From Arachnopeziza araneosa (Eukaryota > Ascomycota > Leotiomycetes > Helotiales > Arachnopezizaceae): DNA of 64,000 bases. The position numbers and the translations under genes are program-made. Of this stretch, positions 57,551 through 64,000 are shown one piece after another; position 1 is the stretch's first letter; every line of letters begins with the position of its first letter. The notes under the pieces were generated by a model. The model worked only from the letters and a program-made list of their open reading frames with translations. It was not told where the DNA came from and searched no databases. Where the stretch lies: positions 186,001 to 250,000 of the forward strand of contig QYAI01000097.1 of NCBI GenBank assembly GCA_003988855.1, in the 5' to 3' direction.

Positions 57551-59573
57551 ATGTCTTCAACATGGTCTCACAGCGAAACCAGCACGGGAAGCGGCCACAG
57601 TCAGGACTTCGATAGCGCAGAGCAAGGCCTGTACGACCACACTCACAGCCTACCAATGGTACCTGCTCTGGTTCATGTGGACCAGAAAGAAAAGGGATTT
57701 ATCACACATGTCGAGAACATTCAATCACCACTCTCACCAATTCATGAAGGCACCACGCCTTTCACTGACGCCCCAGTACTCTCACTCTCCTGGCCCACAG
57801 GGTGGAAGGCTCCCCCTGTCACCAAGAAAGCGGCGAAACCAAAACCAAAGATCAATCGATGGGTGCTCTTTCAACTATGGTTTAACACGTATCGAAAGTT
57901 CTTTGCCTTTGTCACCTTGCTGAATTTGACCGGAATAATCATGGCATCACTTGGTCGATTCCATTATGCTGACAACCATCTCGGTGCTTTGGTTCTTGGT
58001 AACCTACTCCTCGCAATTCTGATGCGAAACGAGTTGTTTCTCAGGTTCCTTTACATCATCGCGATCTATGGTCTCCGAGGTGTACGTCTCTACTCTATCA
58101 TTCCGACGACTTAAGCTAAAGATTTCACTAGTGGGCTCCCGTAAGCCTCAAACTAGCAGTGACCTCAGTTCTACAACATGTCGGAGGTATTCATTCGGGA
58201 TGCGCACTCTCTGGTGCTGGGTAATATAACCTTGCCACGCTGTATCAACCGAAACTAACAAGAAATCAGATGGCTAGTATTCAAGGTCGTTGACATCATC
58301 CAGCATCGTGCCATCCAGCACAAAGCTGTTATTGCCACTGGTATAGTCACAAACATTCTTGTGATCATCTCCGTCCTGAGTGCTTTCCCATGGGTTCGAA
58401 AGTCAGTCTTTGATTCTCTTGTTGGATGTTTGGTACTGACTCGATATCTAGCTACCACCATAATATATTTGAAAGGCACCATCGCTTTATTGGATGGTTA
58501 GGTCTAGCAGTATGTTCACGAAATCAGACTTCAGATTAGTACTAACAGAGACTAGGCTACCTGGAACTTCGTGATTTTGGGAAACACATATGATCTCAAA
58601 AACGGTGTGTGGAGAGTTGGCGCGAATTCTCTGCTTAGTGTACAAGAGTTCTGGTTTGTCACGTTCATGACAATATTGTATGTTTCCTCATGATCTATGG
58701 TAATTTTGCTTATGGTATATAGCGTCCTAATTCCTTGGGTTACTCTTCGACGTGTTCCTGTGGAAGTTGAAATTGTAAGCTATTTAGGTTTCCTGTCTGA
58801 ATCTGACTCACACGCGGTTTTAGCCATCGCCCAGGGTTGCTGTTCTCCGTTTCAACCGTGGAATGCAGCAAGGTCTTCTAGGTAGAATCAGTCGCACTTC
58901 AGTCATGGAGTACCACGCCTTTGGAATTATCAGCGAGGGTCGGAAATCTCCTTATCATTATATGATTTGCGGTGTCCAAGGCGATTTTACCAAAGGTCTT
59001 GTTGAGGATCCACCAAAGTTTGTATGGACTAGAGAGCTGAAGTTTGGTATGCTTAATTTCTCATCCCCGAAATGAGTGCCACTGACAAAGCACAGCTGGT
59101 GTTGGTCATGCATCCGCGATGTTTAAAAGGGGAATTCGTATTTGTACTGGAACTGGTATCGGAGCTGCGTTATCCACTTGTATCCAGAGCCCAAATTGGT
59201 AAGTTAATCTCGATTACCTCATTCAAACCCTCTCTGATGTTCTTCTAGGTTCCTTATTTGGATAGGCTCAGATCAAGAGAAAGTCTTTGGACCAACGATA
59301 TCAGGTCTGATACACAACCACATCGAGCCCGAGAGAATGATTCTCTGGGATTCCAAGAAACGAGGAGGACGACCAGACACTGTTCAGCTTCTCAAAGACA
59401 CCTGGGCGAGCTTTGGCGCCGAAGTCATCTTCATCACTTCCAATATGCAAGGCAACGATGAAATGATGCAAGGATGCCGTGCCGGTATGTTGTTTTATTC
59501 TTCCTGGCATATGAAGTCACTAACTCACTACGCAGCTGGTTTACACGCATTTGGCACACTGTGGGATTTCTGA
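57551..59573 (+). CDS. TmpA-like transmembrane oxidoreductase
   Basis: Ten exons: 57551-58081, 58132-58220, 58270-58401, 58452-58509, 58556-58677, 58723-58774, 58824-59046, 59096-59198, 59249-59484, 59536-59573; 527 residues, all junctions GT-AG and in frame. The soluble N-terminus (about 110 residues) is followed by about six membrane helices with conserved histidines (LQHVGGIHSGCALSG, HHNIFERHHRFIGWLG), as in ferric-reductase-like haem-binding domains. A C-terminal FAD/NAD-like domain contains MEYHAFGIISEG, GTGIGAALSTCIQSPNW and MQGNDEMMQGCRAAGLHAFG. It resembles Aspergillus nidulans TmpA, a membrane flavoprotein controlling conidiation, and related domains at the end of some NRPS-like enzymes. 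The role here is inferred: plasma-membrane redox, signalling or development. Confidence 0.85.
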
Positions 59574-59594
59574 CATTCGACTTTTCGGATAATA

Positions 59595-59619
59595 CGTCGC
59601 GTCGCGTCAGGTCGCGTCG
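59595..59619 (+). repeat. CGTCG-type short tandem repeat in the TmpA 3' region
   Basis: Imperfect GTCGC units begin 22 bp after the stop codon of the TmpA-like gene, in otherwise AT-rich sequence, and therefore probably in its 3' untranslated region. Confidence 0.6.
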
Positions 59620-60394
59620 TATCACAGTGCATCGCCGCCTGGAGTTATTGTTTCGCAAAGATTTAAGGAGCGCAGCATGGAGTAGTAGAGTTTCGGTTTC
59701 CGATATAGCCTCGCAGCATGAGCATGTAGAACTTTGGTCTCTATTATAGTCTGTTATTGCTGCATGGTTCATGTAGATGTTTGGAGATCCTAGACCGCGT
59801 CGCCGGGCCGGGATATTTCAGTTAGAAAGATTTGTCTGATATTGATGAAATCTGATAATTGTCGGGAAATTACTCAATGCGGCTGTTTTTATTCCTTCTT
59901 TTAATTCTTCGTGCTTCGCCCCGTCAAATTTCCGCCCTTCTCTGGTCTCGAAGACTGGAAACATATTTGTCACCCCTCGCGAGTGCGATTCATTTGAGAT
60001 CAAGTTTCGATCGCTGAATTTCTACAGGATCTCTATGTACTGTCAGCTTATTAATTCCAACTGGTTCCTTCAAGTGATTTTCTTCTCAACGAGTCTAAGG
60101 TAAGAACATCAACAAAACTTCACCGGGTGCGAGAGCCGTCACGTGCAGTACCCAGCACCATATTTCCTTGGGATGAGTCACGGATCGGAGAGATCTACCG
60201 GTATCTCGTCGAACCCATCCCGACAGATAGACTCGTGGACTTTCTCTTTTGTCTTTTCAGTGTTGGCTCGCTCTGGTTTTTATTTTCAAGTCACATGAAA
60301 GATGGCCGTTGGGGACGAAGTGCGGTAATCTTGAATAGGCTGAACTCATCTACCACCTTGTCGCCACTGCCGGACGGGAGCCGGACCGGGACCT

Positions 60395-60830
60395 GCTAGC
60401 GCAGGGAAGTTGTTCCGGACGTTTTTGCAGGTTTCTGACAGTCTTTGGCTTTCTTGGTCTGATATCAATAGTTTTTTTTTGGCTGTGGATTTCTCTTTCC
60501 AGGCTTTTCGACCGGTGCAATCGTCATACACAACGATTTCGTCACATTATCGAGGTTAATTAGTCTCCCTTATTCGGTCTCTAGTAGAAGAACATCACTC
60601 CATCTACCATCACCTCGCCAGCTTCCTTCCTTCCTTCATCATCCTTCACAAATCTATTGGCTAAGTTCATTTAGTTATTCTTCTTCTGAAGGAATTGGGT
60701 GGGCATGCTTCTTTCTTCTAAAGTATTTTACCCACGTGGTTCTTCAAATATTGCCTGTTTTGCTAGAGTGTAATGCATCCTACTATAGTCGGAGATGCTA
60801 AACGCGATACAATATTTCAGGCGGTGGGCT
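60395..60830. repeat. left copy of diverged direct duplication
   Basis: Shares GGAAGYTGYTCCGGACG, CTTTCTTYTYGGTCTGAYAT, TTCGACCRGYG/TTACGACCAGCG and TYACATTATC blocks, in the same order, with 61276-61700. The offset is 881 bp at the left end and 865 bp at the right, so small indels have accumulated. Confidence 0.6.
60610..60830 (-). pseudogene. decayed copy of the small membrane-protein gene
   Basis: On the minus strand this segment aligns with the second exon of the gene at 61497-61850. ITL-stop-QNRQYLKNH here corresponds to IALWQNRHYLRNR there. The tryptophan codon TGG has become TAG (60763-60765). No usable start, splice sites or C-terminus remain. Confidence 0.6.
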
Positions 60831-61275
60831 CCCTATCACGGCCACTGTAGGGTGTGATAAATTTCTATCACATCTACTCTTTTCTACGTTCTTATATAAA
60901 CCTCTGTTCAAGTCACAAGTAACATTATATTGTACTTAGGTAGTATATAAAGAATTATGCTAGGTACTGTTGGGGAAGCAGTGCAAGTCACATGCAACTC
61001 TCGCTTAGCCTCCACATGAGGTGGTCACGGAGCAAGTTCATGGAGAAGACAGAATTGGGTACGTATTTTCGAACTCGTGCTGATATATTCACTTCACAAA
61101 AGCTAGCACACTGTACAGGATTTTCTAATAAAACCAGGCAAAACCATCCTTCAGGTGGGCAAAGGCTTTGTACAATTTCGCTTGAAAATCTCGGTTGTTG
61201 GTGGTATCAAAATTACTTCGATACAGAGACTAGAACAAAAGAGTGGTAGAAGCATGATTTGTCACATAACCAGCG

Positions 61276-61700
61276 GCATGGCACGGGAAGCTGCTCCGGA
61301 CGGTTTGCAGGACATTAAAGACGTCATCTTTCTTCTCGGTCTGACATGACCGCTTTTTATTTTTTTTGGTTCCTGATGTTTTCTTCCTCTGTTTCTTTGA
61401 GGTTTACGACCAGCGTGTATTAATCCAATTACATTATCTAGTTTCATTTCCATCGTTGCATCTCCAGGAGAAGACTACGAGTCCATCACCACCCCATCAA
61501 TTCTCTCTCATCACATATTGATAATCCTGCGCGCATCAGCCGGGGTCCACGCTTGCCGCGCAGGAGAAAAGGATCAACTTACATTCGGGCTCCATGGCAT
61601 TCGGTTCCTCAGGTAGTGGCGATTCTGCCAGAGTGCAATGCTGGCCATCATGAAGGTCAAGATGCCGAAGATGAGGTTCATTATGGCGTCGGGCGTAAGC
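61276..61700. repeat. right copy of diverged direct duplication
   Basis: Counterpart of 60395-60830. It includes the 3' half of the intact small gene at 61497-61850, so the duplication once carried that gene. Confidence 0.6.
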
Positions 61701-61850
61701 GAAGATTCGGAGGATGACGAGGGTGATGAGGTTGAGGTAGAGGCAATGTCGTGGAAGGCATCGGTTGTGTCTGTCTGTGATTGAGTCTGCTGTTCTGTTG
61801 TTGGAAGACGCGATCTTACTGTTTCCGAGAAACATGATGCGATGGTACAT
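61497..61850 (-). CDS. small single-pass membrane protein, unknown
   Basis: Three exons on the minus strand: 61850-61820, 61770-61583, 61526-61497, with introns of 49 and 56 nt (GTAAGA...CAG and GTAAGT...GCGCAG); 82 residues. It starts MYHRIMFLGNNTTDAF, has a serine-rich stretch, one transmembrane helix (IMNLIFGILTFMMASIALW) followed by QNRHYLRNR, and a short tail. The topology suggests a short extracellular or lumenal N-terminus. I recognise no family. Its coding nature is supported by consistent splice sites and by a mutated paralogue 0.87 kb away that aligns at the protein level. Confidence 0.65.
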
Positions 61851-62767
61851 CTTGAGAGCGGAAGCGATGGCAGTGTCAGGCTCCAGCGTTATTTATGGAG
61901 GCAAAAATGCCAGTGAGAGTATGCATGAGTTGGATATACAGCCTCCTTATATCTGCCGTTGAACGAGGAAACTCCCAGTGGAGGCGTGTCAAAAGGAGAA
62001 ACGAAGTTAAGTCGAGCCCCTTTGCTTGCATGCATGCATGCAGCGAAAGGCACCACATTTTCAGCATGATTCAGCTCGATAAAGCACGATAGGAGGAGAT
62101 GATAGTTCTCAGCAAGATTCTGTCAGCCTTCATTCATGGTATACTTGTGCACTCGGTCAACTGCCGCGGCTTGCCTCGCTTCCCAATCGCGTTCTAGCGC
62201 TGGGGGAAACCAAGGTGTCTTCCCCGAGTGCCATAGCCTGCTTGAGTTCCGCTTGAGGATATCTTGCCTTGTTTGCCTCGCGTCTAGGATTGGTAAAGAT
62301 GACCATCTTCACGTGTGTTTCAGAGGGCGTCTAGACCTCTTTTCGCTTCTCGGTAGTATTTTGGCGGCAGGTTCAGCTGCGCACAGGAGTATCGGCTCGC
62401 CCGGTAGCTAATCAACGTCCAGTCCCTGGATTTGGGGGTTTTTGCGCATTGTGTCATTGGGCGTGCTGCATTGGCTGCCTGCGGTGTGGCTGTGTGCCCA
62501 ATGGGTGTGCGGCGATTCCACCGCACAAGAACCGGGGTCTGCGTAGCCTCACCCCCGCATCGCCCGCTCACTATGCAGGCTGCTTGCTTTTCTTCACTCC
62601 CATCTTCTTCTCTTAACAACTACCTTTCCGCATCGCACCATGGGCTCTCAGTCGCGTTTACTATATCATCAGGATATGACCAGCTTTCCACCCTCGCTAT
62701 TGACCGTTCTCTGGTGGTGTGTGGAAACTCTCCGGAAGACATTGGCTCATAATCGTGTAAGGCTGCG
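61851..62767. other. intergenic, promoter of the right-end gene
   Basis: No convincing gene; contains a TGCATGCATGCATG run near 62030. A frame opens at an ATG in good context at 62640, but it gives no recognisable protein and overlaps the next gene in another frame. Confidence 0.45.
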
Positions 62768-64000
62768 ATGCTGTCTGTTACGAGTAACCAAGGCGGGCGG
62801 CCGAGGAACGCCTGGACGCCGACCCGCGAGCGCAAGTTGGTGCGGCTCTATACCCTCACCAATCTCAGGAAGGATCAGATCCAGAGTGTGCTCGCAGCAC
62901 CCAACTTTAACCCCAGGTATGTTGTTGACGCACCTGACAACCACTCTGCTGAATCCTGCCGTCCAAGCACGAGTGACATACAGAAGAAACTGCGATCCCT
63001 CTTTCCGAGCGACTACGCCAAGGATCACCGCCGTTTCCGCCCTTCCAATGGATCCAACATGGCCATCCGACTTCGACGAATCAGGCAGTGTGGCGGCGGC
63101 GGCGGTCGCATATCAAAGGCTCGGAAGATCTCTTTGGCGCGAAAAGCCTCGAATCAAAAATCAGCCGGCGTGTTCTTATCCTATCTCGATGCGGGAATCG
63201 ATCTTCGGCTGGTCGACTGCCCCAAAAAGGCCTTCCGAGACTATTCGACCCTTGACGACAACCCATACCCACTCCCGGTTCCCATTTGTGACGACTCATT
63301 TCCAACCATACCAGAGCGGGTGATGTTGGACGGGTCAACCCTTCCAGGACCAGTAAGACCCCCGTGTGTTGAGTCGGAGCTGGAAGTGGCCTCACGCCCG
63401 ATGGAAACGGTACTGGAAGACAGCAATGTTGACAGAAAGCGTGACTCAGCTCGAAGCTCAAACGCGTCCTCTCTGAGACTCAGCATTCGCAGTATTGCAA
63501 GAAGACTCGGCCGTCCCTATTCTCGAACCTCCTCCCTCGAGCAGATTGGGTCCGTACTTCGATCTTCTTGTAGTGGGTCCATCAGATCGAGCCTCCTGTC
63601 ATTAAAAAGTCTTGGAAGTTTTCGCGATTCGATACACGATCCCGTTCCTGAGGACCTCACAGAGCTCTCCACGAAAAGCGGCAGCAAAAACCGGATCTCT
63701 CAACCATTGCTCAAGAAAGACGTTGTCGAGGAGATGGAGTCAATAGATGAGATGGATCTCAAGGCAAACGAAAAGTCTGTTTGGAATGAGTTGGTCGACG
63801 AGACGCAATTGGCTGGGCCACTTCTCTACAGGTATTCTGATATATGGCTGAGACCTCGATCTTGTTGCAACAAGCATTGGCATATCTTGCAGGAGCCAGA
63901 TTTCTTATGCTCGGTTTGTGGATTCTCATCAACTTTGTTTCTCGCCTCCAGATGCCAGGAGATCGATCTCGCGCCTCCCGACAATTTTTCTGGCGAAGAT
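62768..64000 (+). CDS. Clr5-like DNA-binding domain protein, 3' truncated by window
   Basis: ATG at 62768 is the first after an in-frame stop. Exon 1 is 62768-63831; a 61 nt intron (GTATTC...TTGCAG) precedes exon 2 from 63893, which runs off the window. Residues 10-55 (RPRNAWTPTRERKLVRLY, then LRKDQIQSVL) fit the Clr5-type helical N-terminal domain of fungal proteins that often carry ankyrin repeats further on. A basic patch (RLRRIRQ...ARKISLARKA) and a long Ser/Arg-rich disordered part follow. The C-terminal domain lies outside the window. Clr5 in fission yeast acts in heterochromatic silencing; these filamentous-fungus relatives are mostly of unknown function. A start at 62640 joined by an intron cannot be excluded. 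Confidence 0.65.
   Translation, partial: MLSVTSNQGGRPRNAWTPTRERKLVRLYTLTNLRKDQIQSVLAAPNFNPRYVVDAPDNHSAESCRPSTSDIQKKLRSLFPSDYAKDHRRFRPSNGSNMAIRLRRIRQCGGGGGRISKARKISLARKASNQKSAGVFLSYLDAGIDLRLVDCPKKAFRDYSTLDDNPYPLPVPICDDSFPTIPERVMLDGSTLPGPVRPPCVESELEVASRPMETVLEDSNVDRKRDSARSSNASSLRLSIRSIARRLGRPYSRTSSLEQIGSVLRSSCSGSIRSSLLSLKSLGSFRDSIHDPVPEDLTELSTKSGSKNRISQPLLKKDVVEEMESIDEMDLKANEKSVWNELVDETQLAGPLLYRYSDIWLRPRSCCNKHWHILQEPDFLCSVCGFSSTLFLASRCQEIDLAPPDNFSGED

Larger units (their letters stand above)
59620..61496. other. gene-poor region with decayed duplicate
   Basis: Non-coding except for the relic at 60610-60830. The stretch from about 60395 is the left copy of an imperfect direct duplication whose right copy begins near 61276. 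The 60127-60399 plus-strand frame is not recognised. Confidence 0.5.

Noticed and set aside
60127..60399. 90-codon plus-strand frame
   Set aside because: Overlaps the edge of the duplication, no domain and no supporting splice or promoter signals.

Overview
The window looks like nuclear DNA of a filamentous ascomycete (Pezizomycotina; Leotiomycetes is my guess from protein resemblance, not from a search). Reasons: genes carry short GT-AG introns of about 46 to 110 nt, polymerase II style TATA boxes are visible, and the conserved genes are fungal housekeeping genes (40S ribosomal protein S6, PRPP synthetase, Ctf8, a TOM1/HUWE1-type HECT ligase, dynactin p150, a Gyp5-like TBC protein). I found no rRNA, tRNA, CRISPR or prokaryotic feature. 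Exon borders were worked out by hand from splice sites and frame continuity.

Layout. 1-13.5 kb is accessory and decaying: an orphan STAND-type N-terminal domain protein (717-2196), a metallo-beta-lactamase-fold hydrolase (2475-3698), an unusual triosephosphate-isomerase paralogue (4089-4835, minus) sharing a 305 bp divergent promoter with a small exon-like ORF (5141), a wrecked Goodbye/NB-ARC/TPR NLR-like gene (6780-10125) and a broken PdxA-type dehydrogenase (11062-12077). 13.5-18.3 kb holds a multi-pass membrane protein, hydrophobic fragments, and Ctf8. 18.3-39.7 kb is the conserved core: RPS6, PRPP synthetase, the 4140-residue HECT ligase (22264-34993) and the divergent TBC gene. 40.5-42.5 kb is a damaged protein kinase/beta-propeller fusion. 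43.7-54.8 kb holds a secreted acid phosphatase, a C2H2 zinc-finger protein, dynactin p150 and a histidine acid phosphatase. 57.5-59.6 kb is a ten-exon TmpA-like membrane oxidoreductase. 59.6-62.7 kb is gene-poor and contains a small membrane-protein gene with a decayed duplicate. A Clr5-like gene runs off the right end.

How it fits together. The housekeeping genes are unrelated to each other apart from synteny. The accessory left arm carries two suggestive associations: pieces of an NLR-like immune repertoire (an orphan N-terminal domain and a dead STAND gene; the kinase/propeller relic may belong with these), and two enzymes (TIM-like isomerase, PdxA-like dehydrogenase) whose bacterial relatives work in four-carbon sugar and sugar-acid catabolism. 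Here only the isomerase is intact, so any such cluster is decaying or was never complete. I did not find a clearly new multi-gene system; the most interesting items are the divergent TIM-like module, the STAND gene killed inside its P-loop, the kinase relic lacking its catalytic loop, and the small-gene duplicate with RIP-like changes.
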